From positions 1 to 64,000 of the forward strand of contig URUY01000006.1 of assembly GCA_900551115.1 (NCBI GenBank): a stretch of DNA of 64,000 nt, given 5' to 3'. Position 1 is the stretch's first letter. The number at the start of each line of letters is the position of its first letter. The position numbers and the translations under genes were made by a program. Positions 1 through 8,149 of the stretch are shown piece by piece. The notes under the pieces are model-generated. The model worked only from the letters and a program-made list of their open reading frames with translations, did not search any database and was not told the DNA's origin. Source of the stretch: an uncultured Lachnospiraceae bacterium (lineage in GTDB: Bacteria > Bacillota > Clostridia > Lachnospirales > Lachnospiraceae).

Positions 1-37
1 GACGTCCTTTTCTTACTAACTGGTTAAATGTTGGCAT
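1..37 (-). CDS. rpsL: 30S ribosomal protein S12 (first 12 codons only)
   Basis: The minus strand reads M-P-T-F-N-Q-L-V-R-K-G-R up to the window edge, which is the invariant start of ribosomal protein S12, a small-subunit decoding-centre protein. The ATG at 37-35 follows an AGAGGTG ribosome binding site (about 46-52). Upstream there is a consensus promoter at 125-153, so this is the start of a str-type operon (rpsL-rpsG-fusA-tuf) that continues left of the window. In most Firmicutes this operon follows rpoC directly; here rpoC ends 18.6 kb away. Confidence 0.93.
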   Translation of the reverse strand, partial: MPTFNQLVRKGR

Positions 38-70
38 TCTGTTTCACCTCTTTCTGATTTAAAAAATTAA

Positions 71-130
71 TATACTATCACGTGTGCATCAAAAGAAGAA
101 ATGCATTTGCATGCACACTATGATAGTATA
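71..130. repeat. Inverted repeat in the rpsL 5' region
   Basis: TATACTATCA-GTGTGCAT (71-89) is repeated in inverse at 111-130, with one C/TA mismatch near the middle. A second inverted pair, ATGCATTTGC (101-110) and GCAAATGCAT (138-147), interleaves with it. One arm contains the promoter -10, so it could be an operator or an mRNA leader hairpin. No T-tract follows, so it is not an obvious terminator. Confidence 0.6.
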
Positions 131-153
131 CGTGTTCGCAAATGCATTGTCAA
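125..153 (-). promoter_or_regulatory. sigma-A promoter of rpsL
   Basis: On the minus strand TTGACA (153-148), a 17-bp spacer and TATACT (130-125) form an almost perfect housekeeping promoter. It lies about 90 bp upstream of the rpsL ATG, so the str operon does not depend on readthrough from the glycerate kinase gene that ends just upstream at 172. Confidence 0.85.
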
Positions 154-171
154 TAACTTTTTGTATTTCTT

Positions 172-1413
172 CTACCTTCCTATCAGCACCACTGCCACAT
201 CATTTACATTGGTCCCTGTAGGCCCCGTTATTATGAGTCCGCCGCATTGCTCCAGCGCCTCATAGGCATTATTTTCCTCAAGCACTTCCTGTATGTCAAC
301 ACCCTGCGCCTTTAGTCTTCCGGCTGTTTCTCCGTCCGCAAATCCGCCCGCTGCATCCGTAGGACCGTCCGTGCCGTCAGAGCCTGCTGCAAACACCGCC
401 GTATGGCGCAGCCCTTTGATTCCTGCTGCCGCAGCCAGCGCCAGCTCCTGATTTCTGCCGCCCTTTCCGTTTCCTTTCAGATGCACGACAGTCTCACCGC
501 CCGCCAGAAACGCAAGGGACTTTCCTGTATTCTGTTTTTCCCTGGCTATTGCCGCCAGAAAACTTCCCGCTTCTCTCGCTTCACAGGACAGGCTCGTTGT
601 TAAAATGCAGGGCTCATAGCCCAGTCTTTTACAGCTGTCTGCCGCTGCCCGGCACAGGGCTTTGACATTTCCTGCAATATGCACCTCTGCGTTGCCAAGG
701 TGCCTGGGTGTTTCTTTACCAAGGCAGGCTCGCGCCTCTTCTGACAGCTTCAACCCATACTTTTTTGTAATGCCGAGCGCCTGCTCACAGGTTGAAGTAT
801 CCTGGCAGGCAGGTCCGGAGGCTATCATATCGGGAATATCGCCTGCAACATCCGAAAGGATAACATTACAAACCCTTGCAGGCATACACATTTCTGCAAA
901 TTTTCCTCCCTTTACGGCTGACAGGCGTTTCCGCACCGTGTTTATTTCCACAATATCTGCACCGCATCCGAGCAGCTGTTCATTGATATTTTTCAATTCC
1001 TCCAACGGTATAAGCGGCTTTTCAAACAATGCCGAACCGCCGCCGGAAAGCAGAAACAGAACCGTATCCTCTGCACCTAATTTTTGCACCATGGAAATCG
1101 CTTTTTCCGCTCCCCTGACAGAATTTTCATCCGGCACGGGATGCCCTGCTTCTATAACAGAAATGCCCGGTATCGGGTTCGGGGCATGGTGGTATTTGGT
1201 AATCACAATCCCCTGCGTTATCCGCCCGCCCAAAACCTCCCCGGCGCTCTTTGCCATCTGCCATGCTGCCTTGCCTACAGCAACTAAGATTACTTTTCCT
1301 TCTGAAAAGCTCTCTTTTGTAAGTATATTCCGCACGGCATGATTGGGCATAACTTTTTCTATCGCTTCCTTTATAATAATATCCGCATCCCGGCGCAGCG
1401 TACTGTTTTCCAT
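172..1413 (-). CDS. Glycerate 2-kinase, MOFRL/DUF4147 type
   Basis: A 413-residue protein of the two-domain glycerate kinase family. The N-terminal DUF4147-type domain carries a glycine-rich LSGGGSALFE segment near residue 125, and the C-terminal MOFRL domain carries GGRNQELALAAA near residue 320. Enzymes of this family phosphorylate D-glycerate with ATP, usually to 2-phosphoglycerate, feeding glycolysis. ATG at 1413 is preceded by GGAAAGGA. It is the last gene of a sugar-catabolic run that starts with a GH13_18 glucoside phosphorylase, so the glycerate may come from phosphorolysis of glucosylglycerate. The family call is firm; which hydroxyl is phosphorylated is inferred from the family. Confidence 0.88.
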   Translation of the reverse strand: MENSTLRRDADIIIKEAIEKVMPNHAVRNILTKESFSEGKVILVAVGKAAWQMAKSAGEVLGGRITQGIVITKYHHAPNPIPGISVIEAGHPVPDENSVRGAEKAISMVQKLGAEDTVLFLLSGGGSALFEKPLIPLEELKNINEQLLGCGADIVEINTVRKRLSAVKGGKFAEMCMPARVCNVILSDVAGDIPDMIASGPACQDTSTCEQALGITKKYGLKLSEEARACLGKETPRHLGNAEVHIAGNVKALCRAAADSCKRLGYEPCILTTSLSCEAREAGSFLAAIAREKQNTGKSLAFLAGGETVVHLKGNGKGGRNQELALAAAAGIKGLRHTAVFAAGSDGTDGPTDAAGGFADGETAGRLKAQGVDIQEVLEENNAYEALEQCGGLIITGPTGTNVNDVAVVLIGR

Positions 1414-1482
1414 GGTAATTCCTTTCCGAGAATATGCGCATTCTCAATTTATGCGGCTCGTAAAACGCCTTATTCCATCTGC

Positions 1483-2850
1483 TTAATACCCCGGCAGATA
1501 GGCTTTTGTATTTTCAAACATTTCTGCGAATAATTCCGCCGCCCGGGCTCTGTTTAACTTTGCCGTCATGGGGTCATTGCAGAAGGCTTCAAAAGCCAAT
1601 GCCTTATCCCGGGTCAGGGCAGCCTTTAAAATCATTTCCTGATTCTGCATATGCCTGCCCATCAGTATTTTCACCCCATCCGGCATACTGCCGCCAATCA
1701 GAGGTCGCACACTGTCTCTGGTAAACAAAGCATTGGTCTCCACCACGATTCCTTTCGGTGCGTCAAGCTGTCCTATATTAGGAAGATTTACGTTCGTAAT
1801 GATTTCTTTCAGTCCCAACAAGGCTTTTATCTGGGCAACGCCTTCCTCACCGGACGGTTCAATGGGAATTTCCGCTTTTCCCGCTGCATAAGCACTGCTT
1901 TTTTCATTTAATTCCTTTTTGTTTTCAATACGATAATCCACAGGCGTCAGCGCATATTTCCACTCTTCCACCATTTGGGGATTCTGAATATATTCAGGTA
2001 CAAATTCCGCCAGATGTCTGTCGCCCGCCGCAGCAATCACGCCATATTTCCGGAACAGATCAAACTTCACGCGATTCTGGGACATAAAATGATAATCCGT
2101 TATTTTATCACAGATACCCTCTTCATAATGCTTATCTGCAAAGCTTTTATAAACAGGCATCAAATCGATTCCCTTATAAGAAGCTTCCGTTATCCATGTA
2201 AAATGGTTAATGCCGACTACATTCGTACACAGGGTATGTCTGTCCGGCTCCTCAATTCCCAATTCTTCCTTCATCGCCATCAAAAGCACTCTCTGGGCAC
2301 CAAACACTTCATGACAGCAGCCAAACGCCTTGATTTCCGGGAACACCTTATACAACGCGCCTGTGCAGAGGGACATAGGATTCGTATAATTAATTACCCA
2401 TGCCTTAGGACAATACTCCTTTATCGCTTCTGCGATTACCTCATACATGGGAATCGTGCGCAAAGCCCGGAACAATCCTCCCGGCCCCGTAGTATCTCCT
2501 ACAGACTGATAAATTCCGTACTTTTCCGGTGCGTGTACATCTGAACGCATTTCCTCAAAGGTAGCCGGCAAAATAGAAATAATGACAAAGTCCGCTCCTG
2601 TAAGTCCTTCTGAAAGGTTTTTTGCAGTCTCAAATTTCCACTGACCTTTTGCCTCCGGGCAGGCAAACATCCTGTTGCCGATAACCTCGTTAGTCCGTGC
2701 GGCGTTTTCATCTATATCATAGAGCCGTACCGTACCGCTTAACGCTTCCTCCAAATACAAATCGCTCATCAGCTTCCATGCCCATCCCTGGGAGCCGCCT
2801 CCAATGTAACAGATGTTGATGTCTTTGCAACAATTCTTTTCATATCTCAT
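1483..2850 (-). CDS. Glycoside hydrolase family 4 (alpha-glycosidase/galacturonidase-like)
   Basis: The N-terminal NAD-binding segment ICYIGGGSQGW and downstream motifs GCCHEVFG and GINHFTW place it in GH4. These enzymes use NAD+ and a divalent metal to cleave glycosides by transient oxidation at C3, in the cytoplasm. The metal-site motif is CHEV rather than the CNxP of 6-phospho-glycosidases, so an unphosphorylated substrate is likely; as I recall the family, CHEV occurs in alpha-glucosidase or galacturonidase-like groups. The GTG at 2862 is possible, but ATG at 2850 with GGGGTGAGGA upstream is preferred. It lies 15 bp after the Gfo/Idh gene, in one operon. The exact sugar is unknown. Confidence 0.88.
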   Translation of the reverse strand: MRYEKNCCKDINICYIGGGSQGWAWKLMSDLYLEEALSGTVRLYDIDENAARTNEVIGNRMFACPEAKGQWKFETAKNLSEGLTGADFVIISILPATFEEMRSDVHAPEKYGIYQSVGDTTGPGGLFRALRTIPMYEVIAEAIKEYCPKAWVINYTNPMSLCTGALYKVFPEIKAFGCCHEVFGAQRVLLMAMKEELGIEEPDRHTLCTNVVGINHFTWITEASYKGIDLMPVYKSFADKHYEEGICDKITDYHFMSQNRVKFDLFRKYGVIAAAGDRHLAEFVPEYIQNPQMVEEWKYALTPVDYRIENKKELNEKSSAYAAGKAEIPIEPSGEEGVAQIKALLGLKEIITNVNLPNIGQLDAPKGIVVETNALFTRDSVRPLIGGSMPDGVKILMGRHMQNQEMILKAALTRDKALAFEAFCNDPMTAKLNRARAAELFAEMFENTKAYLPGY

Positions 2851-2865
2851 GCTTATCCTCACCCC

Positions 2866-3858
2866 TTACTCATAAATGACTTTTTCCGGGCGCCCGCTTT
2901 CTGCAGAACGATAAATCGCTTCCGCCAGACAAAGCACCTTTACAGCTTCTCTTCCGTTTACCAAAGAAGGCCTGCCCGCTAAAATGCTGTCCGTAATCTC
3001 CTGAAGCTGCAGCCTGTGGGGAAGCTCGGTAAAGGTTCCCTGCCTTTCCTCTTCCCCCTCCACCTTCCATTGCTGAATGGTATTATTCTGCAAAATAACG
3101 GTTCCTTTACTTCCGTTAATATCAATCCTCGTATAGAATCCCGGTGTTGCAACCGTGCTTGCCTCTAAAATGCCCAGCGCGCCGTTTTTGAATTTCAGCG
3201 TTGCCATGCATAAATCCTCCACATCTATTCTCTCGTGGGCTCTTGTGGCGCAGTAAGCAAAGACTTCGTCTACCTCTCCCATAACATACTGAAAATAGTC
3301 CAGTTGATGGATTCCCTGATTCATCAGGGCGCCGCCGCCATCATATTTTTTGGTTCCCCGCCAGTCCACCTCGTCATAATATGCCTGCCCGCGGTACCAT
3401 TTTGTGTGGCAGCAGCCTGCGTCAAGCCTGCCCAGCCTGCCCTCCTTTACGGCCTCTTTTAAGGCAATGGTATCTTCATCATAGCGATGCTGGAAAATAC
3501 AGCTTAAGGTAACACCGTTTTTATCGCAGGTTTCTATAAGACAACGAGCTTTTTTTACAGAAATGTCAATTGGTTTTTCCACAATCACATGCTTTCCCGC
3601 ATTGGCGGCACGCATGCCCATATCTGCATGCATGCCGCTTGCAGTCAGAATAATCACTGCATCCACTTCTTTGTCTTTAAGCATTTCGTCCATATCCGTA
3701 TAGGGGACGGCGCCGGTCTGCTCCGCTGCCGCCTGTACTCTCTCCATGGATTTGTCACAGACAGCATAAAGCTTTGCATTCTTTACCTGTGCAAGCGCTT
3801 TGATATGCGTCTTTGCTATAGCACCACAGCCTAAAATAGCATAATTTACATTTTTCAT
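2866..3858 (-). CDS. Gfo/Idh/MocA-family NAD(P) dehydrogenase (YcjS-like)
   Basis: A 330-residue oxidoreductase with an N-terminal Rossmann fold (AILGCGAIAKTH, residues 7-18) and the family's EKP motif near residue 95. Such enzymes oxidise or reduce a sugar hydroxyl with NAD(H). Position next to a zinc dehydrogenase, a MalFG-type transporter and a GH13_18 phosphorylase matches the E. coli ycjM-W cluster, where the equivalent YcjS is reported to oxidise the 3-OH of glucosides. By analogy this is probably a glucoside 3-dehydrogenase, but the substrate is inferred from context only. Confidence 0.85.
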   Translation of the reverse strand: MKNVNYAILGCGAIAKTHIKALAQVKNAKLYAVCDKSMERVQAAAEQTGAVPYTDMDEMLKDKEVDAVIILTASGMHADMGMRAANAGKHVIVEKPIDISVKKARCLIETCDKNGVTLSCIFQHRYDEDTIALKEAVKEGRLGRLDAGCCHTKWYRGQAYYDEVDWRGTKKYDGGGALMNQGIHQLDYFQYVMGEVDEVFAYCATRAHERIDVEDLCMATLKFKNGALGILEASTVATPGFYTRIDINGSKGTVILQNNTIQQWKVEGEEERQGTFTELPHRLQLQEITDSILAGRPSLVNGREAVKVLCLAEAIYRSAESGRPEKVIYE

Positions 3859-3895
3859 TTTTTCCTCTCATCCTGCCCAAAAACGGCGTTTTCCC

Positions 3896-4885
3896 TTAAT
3901 CCTCCCACCAAATCACGGAAGTAATGTAATCCTTTTTACCATTCAGTACATTCTCATATATCTTTTCAAAGCCTTTATAATTGTCCCGCTGACTTATCAG
4001 CTTCTCTACCTGCACCCTGCCCTCGGACAGCAACCGCAGAAAACAGTTTGCATTGTCTTTAAACGTCCAATAACCCGGATAAGAAACATCCGCAGGATTA
4101 CAGGAAATGTGGGCACCGATAATCTGGATTCCCTTTTTATGTACATCCCTGTAAAAATTAATTTCCGTGCTTCCTCTGGTGCTGCCCAAAATAACCACTC
4201 TGCCGTATTTTTCAGCAAGCCGGATTGCCTGTTCAATCGGCTTTGGAAATCCGGTGGATTCCACTACCACCTGGGGCAGCTTTCCGCAGTTTAAGGCTTT
4301 CAGTTTTTCTTCCAGTCCTTCATCTCCCGAATCGAATACATAATTACAGCCCAGTTCCTTTGCCAGCACCCGCTTGCTTTCTACAATGTCAAGTCCCACT
4401 ACGGGAGATGCTCCGTTTACCTTTGCCAGCTGCATGGCCATCTGGCCAATCAGTCCCAGTCCCAGAATCAAAGCGCCTTCGCCCAGCTCCAGCCTTGCTT
4501 TTCTTACCGCCTGCATGGAAATTACGCCAATCCGAACAAAAGCCGCCTGCTCAAAGCTGACATTATCCGGTATATGTACCAGATTTCTGCTCTCGGCATT
4601 GTGAACATTGGTATGGGGCATTATACCCGCCACCCGGTCTCCCGGCTGAAATTCCGTTACGTTTTTTCCTGTTTTTACCACCACTCCCGCCGCACTGTAT
4701 CCCAGCACTCTGGGATAGTTATGGTCGGTGTTCTCCAGTGTTAAAATAAAAGCCCTTTCCGTACCGGGACTCACTACCGAAGCCTTAATTTCCACCTGGA
4801 CCTGATTTTCGCCAGGCTCTGCCAGTTCTTCTTTTTTCAAAAAAACAACTCCATCCTCCATTGAGGTTAATCTTACCTTTTCCAT
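3896..4885 (-). CDS. Zinc-type medium-chain dehydrogenase (YcjQ-like)
   Basis: A 329-residue medium-chain dehydrogenase/reductase. It has the GroES-like N-terminal domain (SPGTERAF, GYSAAGVVVKTGKNV, GDRVAG) and a nucleotide-binding domain (ALILGLGLIGQMAMQLAK). ATG at 4885 is chosen over the upstream ATG at 4912 because AGAAAGGAAAG sits at the right distance before it. Neighbours and order (permease, this gene, Gfo/Idh gene) mirror ycjP-Q-S of E. coli, where YcjQ reduces a 3-keto-guloside. No partner resembling the YcjR epimerase is present, so the pathway here must differ. Confidence 0.86.
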   Translation of the reverse strand: MEKVRLTSMEDGVVFLKKEELAEPGENQVQVEIKASVVSPGTERAFILTLENTDHNYPRVLGYSAAGVVVKTGKNVTEFQPGDRVAGIMPHTNVHNAESRNLVHIPDNVSFEQAAFVRIGVISMQAVRKARLELGEGALILGLGLIGQMAMQLAKVNGASPVVGLDIVESKRVLAKELGCNYVFDSGDEGLEEKLKALNCGKLPQVVVESTGFPKPIEQAIRLAEKYGRVVILGSTRGSTEINFYRDVHKKGIQIIGAHISCNPADVSYPGYWTFKDNANCFLRLLSEGRVQVEKLISQRDNYKGFEKIYENVLNGKKDYITSVIWWED

Positions 4886-4929
4886 GTCTTTCCTTTCTAT
4901 GCAAAACAGCATTTCACCGCAAAACCATT

Positions 4930-5775
4930 TTATCCTTTTACGCCGCCCTCTGTGGTTCCTCTTTTCATTAAAAACTCACTGAACGCATACATAATCAGCA
5001 CCGGAACAGATGTTACCAGCGCAGCCGCCATCATTCTGCCCCAGATATAATCAGGACGGTTAAACAGCGAGTTCAACCCTATAGGCAGTGTGAACAAATC
5101 TGAAGAGCTTATGAATATGGTCGCATACAGAAAATCATTCCAGGCTATCATGAATGCATATACAAACACAGAAACAATTCCTGATACAGAAAGCGGAATC
5201 ACAATGTAAAAAATGCTTTTAATATGACTCAGACCATCAATTTTTCCCGCTTCCTCTATCTCATAGGGAATGGTGTCAAAAAATCCCTTCAGCATATAAA
5301 CGGATGTGGGAAGTGTCTGTACCACCATAATAATAATCAGCGCTTCCCTGTGATTATAAAGGCCCATGGCGGAAATCAGCTTATATAACGGCACAATCAG
5401 CAGAATACCTGAAAACATATACACGCAGTAAAAGCTGTTGCCGATAATCCTGCTGCCGGGAAAATGCAGCTTTGAAAGTCCATATCCCGCAAGCGTACCG
5501 AATATCACGGAAACCGAAGCGGCACACGCGGCCACATATAAGCTGTTCTGAAAATACTTTAAAAAAGGAAATATATTTGCATTAAAAATGTCTTTATAAT
5601 GCTGCAGCGTAAACTCCTGCGGCAAAACCGTAGGGGGTACCGCTATGGCTTCCTGCGTTGACTTTACGGAAACCGTCACCATAAAGAAAAACGGTATCAA
5701 TATGAATGCCAGCAATACCAGAATACCCATGTAGAAAAATATTCTTCCCACAACTCTCTTTTTCTTTTTATTCAT
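4930..5775 (-). CDS. Sugar ABC transporter permease, MalG type
   Basis: A 281-residue membrane protein with about six hydrophobic segments. It carries the EAA loop (EEAGKIDGLSHIKSIFYIVIPL, about residues 180-200) that contacts the ATPase. It starts with ATG at 5775, overlaps the upstream permease gene by 8 bp and has GAAGGTG as ribosome binding site. It is the second inner-membrane subunit of a CUT1 carbohydrate importer encoded together with the binding protein at 6700-8070. No ATPase gene is present in the locus, so a shared MsmK-type ATPase from elsewhere in the genome is probably used. Confidence 0.92.
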   Translation of the reverse strand: MNKKKKRVVGRIFFYMGILVLLAFILIPFFFMVTVSVKSTQEAIAVPPTVLPQEFTLQHYKDIFNANIFPFLKYFQNSLYVAACAASVSVIFGTLAGYGLSKLHFPGSRIIGNSFYCVYMFSGILLIVPLYKLISAMGLYNHREALIIIMVVQTLPTSVYMLKGFFDTIPYEIEEAGKIDGLSHIKSIFYIVIPLSVSGIVSVFVYAFMIAWNDFLYATIFISSSDLFTLPIGLNSLFNRPDYIWGRMMAAALVTSVPVLIMYAFSEFLMKRGTTEGGVKG

Positions 5776-6631
5776 ATTTGAACACCTTCTTCCTTACTAA
5801 CATAATAAAGCTGAAAATAATAGCAAAAAGCAGTATGGAAATTGCAGCGGCTTTGCCCATATCCCGCAGAGCAAATGCATTATCGTACAGATAAACGCTG
5901 ATGGTTTTTACCTGACCGCTTAACAACGCCACTTCCGAGTACATGTAAAATACCCAGATGGTACGCAGCGTAATGACCGTAGCCAGAACCGGTTTTATCT
6001 CCGGCAGTGTAATAATCTTAAATTTCTGCCAGCCGTTTGCACCATCCACAGCCGCTGCTTCATAAAGCGTTTTGTCTATAGTCTGTAAAATAGCATAAAA
6101 AGACATAAAAGCATAGGGGAAAAATTTCCATACGCAAAACAGCATTACCAAAAAGAAAGCACTCACAGGTCTGTCAAACCAAAGCGGCGCCTTTTCAAAA
6201 AGCTGCAGAACATCCACGAACAGATAATTTACAATGCCGTATGTATTGTTAAACATATACTTCCACGCAAAAATCAGCGATACGGAAGGGACAATGTAAG
6301 GAAGCAGTACCAATGCCTTCACAATTTTCTTCCCTGCAAACCGACGGTTCAGCATAATTGCCACCACAAGCCCCAGTATCGTACTTAATGCAACTACCAA
6401 CAGTGTAAAACATACGGTTACCATTAGGGAAGAATAAAATGATGGATCCGTCAATGTTTTTATAAAATTTTTGGCGCCGATAAAGGTCATTGGTTTTTTA
6501 GGATTTACAGGTACCTTGTGAAAGCTGATGATAAAATTATTAATCATAGGATATCCGATTAACAAACCAATCAGCAGCAGACTGGGCGCCACAAACAAAA
6601 AACCTGCCATTGCCTCTTTTTTACGATTCAT
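5768..6631 (-). CDS. Sugar ABC transporter permease, MalF type
   Basis: A 287-residue CUT1-family permease. The start RKKEAMAGFLFVAPSLLLIGLL is the usual first membrane helix, and the EAA loop reads YEAAAVDGANGWQKFKIITLP near residue 195. It forms the heterodimeric membrane channel with the MalG-type subunit whose gene overlaps its 3' end by 8 bp. It lies 68 bp after the binding-protein gene, behind a GC-rich hairpin that probably lowers permease expression relative to the binding protein. Confidence 0.92.
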   Translation of the reverse strand: MNRKKEAMAGFLFVAPSLLLIGLLIGYPMINNFIISFHKVPVNPKKPMTFIGAKNFIKTLTDPSFYSSLMVTVCFTLLVVALSTILGLVVAIMLNRRFAGKKIVKALVLLPYIVPSVSLIFAWKYMFNNTYGIVNYLFVDVLQLFEKAPLWFDRPVSAFFLVMLFCVWKFFPYAFMSFYAILQTIDKTLYEAAAVDGANGWQKFKIITLPEIKPVLATVITLRTIWVFYMYSEVALLSGQVKTISVYLYDNAFALRDMGKAAAISILLFAIIFSFIMLVRKKVFKYE

Positions 6632-6658
6632 TCCCTACACTCCATTTCCGAAAAGGGA

Positions 6659-6680
6659 GGCGGGTTTGTTGCTTCCCGCC
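6659..6680 (-). terminator. Intra-operon attenuating hairpin after the binding-protein gene
   Basis: On the minus strand GGCGGG, a 10-nt loop and CCCGCC are followed by TCCCTTTTC. A hairpin between a solute-binding gene and its permeases is common and keeps the binding protein in excess. The T-tract is weak, so partial readthrough is expected. Confidence 0.6.
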
Positions 6681-6699
6681 TTTCTCTCCATTACAGCCT

Positions 6700-8070
6700 T
6701 TAATCCGCAAGCATATCCTCTATCTGTGACTGCACTTCTCCTGCCACCTCTGTTACGTCCCTGTCATTTACCGTGATGTCATAAATAGCCCTGCCGATAA
6801 TATTAGAGCTTGTGATATCTCCCATGCTGACAAAGTTTCTTCCGTCCACAATACCAAACAGGGAAATACTGCCAAACGCTGCGGAAATATCGGGTGCCAG
6901 CGCTTCAAAGCCCTTGATTACATCATTTTCAAGATAGGCCGGGTCTTCTGCCACTGCAGGCATAACGGGCTGCTGTCCGCCGGGAGCCATATGAAGCCAC
7001 TTGACATTGTTTTCTTTTTCTACAAGGAAGCTGACAAAGGCAATCGCTGCCTCTCTCTCCTCTGCAGAGATATCATTGGTAATGGCAAGCATACCCACAC
7101 TGCCGTAGGAAGCGCTTGTCACCTTGGTGGGAAGTGCAATGCCGAAATCATCCATCAGCCCTGCATCAATTAAATCACGCAGAATATAGGTGGAATAAAT
7201 TCCCATAGGTACCGAGCCGTTCAGCATAGCGTCCTTGACTTCCGTAGTGCCGTTTGCACCCTGAATGGAATACTGATACAGTTCCTTATAAAAACTGAGC
7301 GCTTCAATCATCTCTGCAGAATTAAATGCTGCATTTCCCTCTGCATCCAGTGCATTGGCGCCTGCCGACAGCGCAAACTGTGAAAAGCTCTGTTCTGAGA
7401 AAGAACCATCCTCTGTAGGCAGTGCAATACCGTACTTTTTATTATCCGGGTCATGGAAAGCCTTTGCTGCCGCAAGAATATTTTCCCAGCTGTCAGGAGC
7501 CGCAAGACCTTTTTCATCAAATGCGCTCTTATTGTACCAAATGCCCTGTACCCAGCCGCCAACCGGAACGCCAATATAATTCTGACCGTCTTCGGATGTA
7601 TTGATTTTTAAAATCGCTTCATAATAATCGTCTGTTTTGGACTCAATTACCTCACGAACCGCTTCCATATCCGTAAACTCATTGCCAACCAGCCATTTTG
7701 CACGGTTCTGGTTTACTTCAATGACTGCGGGCATTCCGCCGCCGGCAAAAGCAGTCAGCTTTGTATCGTAAACAGATTCTCCGTCCGTAGGTACCTGTTC
7801 AACCGTAATCCATGGATTCACTTTCTGGAATTCATCAATGAGACCCTGAATAACCTGAATTCTTTCTTCTTCAATCATACTGTGCATAAACTGAATGGTA
7901 ACCGGTTCCTTCTCCTGGGCTGCATCCCCACCCTGTTGCGTTTCTTCTGACGCGGTGCTTTGGGGCGTTGTATTGTCCTCCTGCCCAGTTTCTTTGTTTC
8001 CGCATCCTGCCGTGCTTAGCACAAACATTGCTGCCAGCATTACCGCCAGCCATCTCTTCATCTTTCTCAT
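6700..8070 (-). CDS. Sugar ABC transporter substrate-binding lipoprotein
   Basis: A 456-residue extracellular binding protein of family 1 (CUT1). It has a lipoprotein signal: a positive MRKMKRW start, a hydrophobic stretch and the lipobox STAGC, so the mature protein begins at Cys23. A Gln/Glu/Thr-rich linker follows, then the body with IEEFQKVNPWITVEQV-type motifs typical of the family. It captures the oligosaccharide or glucoside for the two permeases encoded downstream. AAAGGAGAGAG precedes the ATG. The locus suggests a small glucoside such as glucosylglycerate, but specificity cannot be read from the sequence. Confidence 0.93.
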   Translation of the reverse strand: MRKMKRWLAVMLAAMFVLSTAGCGNKETGQEDNTTPQSTASEETQQGGDAAQEKEPVTIQFMHSMIEEERIQVIQGLIDEFQKVNPWITVEQVPTDGESVYDTKLTAFAGGGMPAVIEVNQNRAKWLVGNEFTDMEAVREVIESKTDDYYEAILKINTSEDGQNYIGVPVGGWVQGIWYNKSAFDEKGLAAPDSWENILAAAKAFHDPDNKKYGIALPTEDGSFSEQSFSQFALSAGANALDAEGNAAFNSAEMIEALSFYKELYQYSIQGANGTTEVKDAMLNGSVPMGIYSTYILRDLIDAGLMDDFGIALPTKVTSASYGSVGMLAITNDISAEEREAAIAFVSFLVEKENNVKWLHMAPGGQQPVMPAVAEDPAYLENDVIKGFEALAPDISAAFGSISLFGIVDGRNFVSMGDITSSNIIGRAIYDITVNDRDVTEVAGEVQSQIEDMLAD

Positions 8071-8149
8071 AACTCTCTCCTTTCAATACTTACCTTTTTT
8101 CCTTCTATTAATGAGTTTTCATCTGTTATCCAGATAAAAACAAACATCC

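Noticed and set aside
662..1342. 226-residue plus-strand open frame opposite the glycerate kinase gene
   Set aside because: Antisense shadow without a ribosome site; the minus-strand gene has strong family motifs.
1975..2544. 189-residue plus-strand open frame inside the GH4 gene
   Set aside because: No family signature, no ribosome site, and fully opposite a conserved gene.
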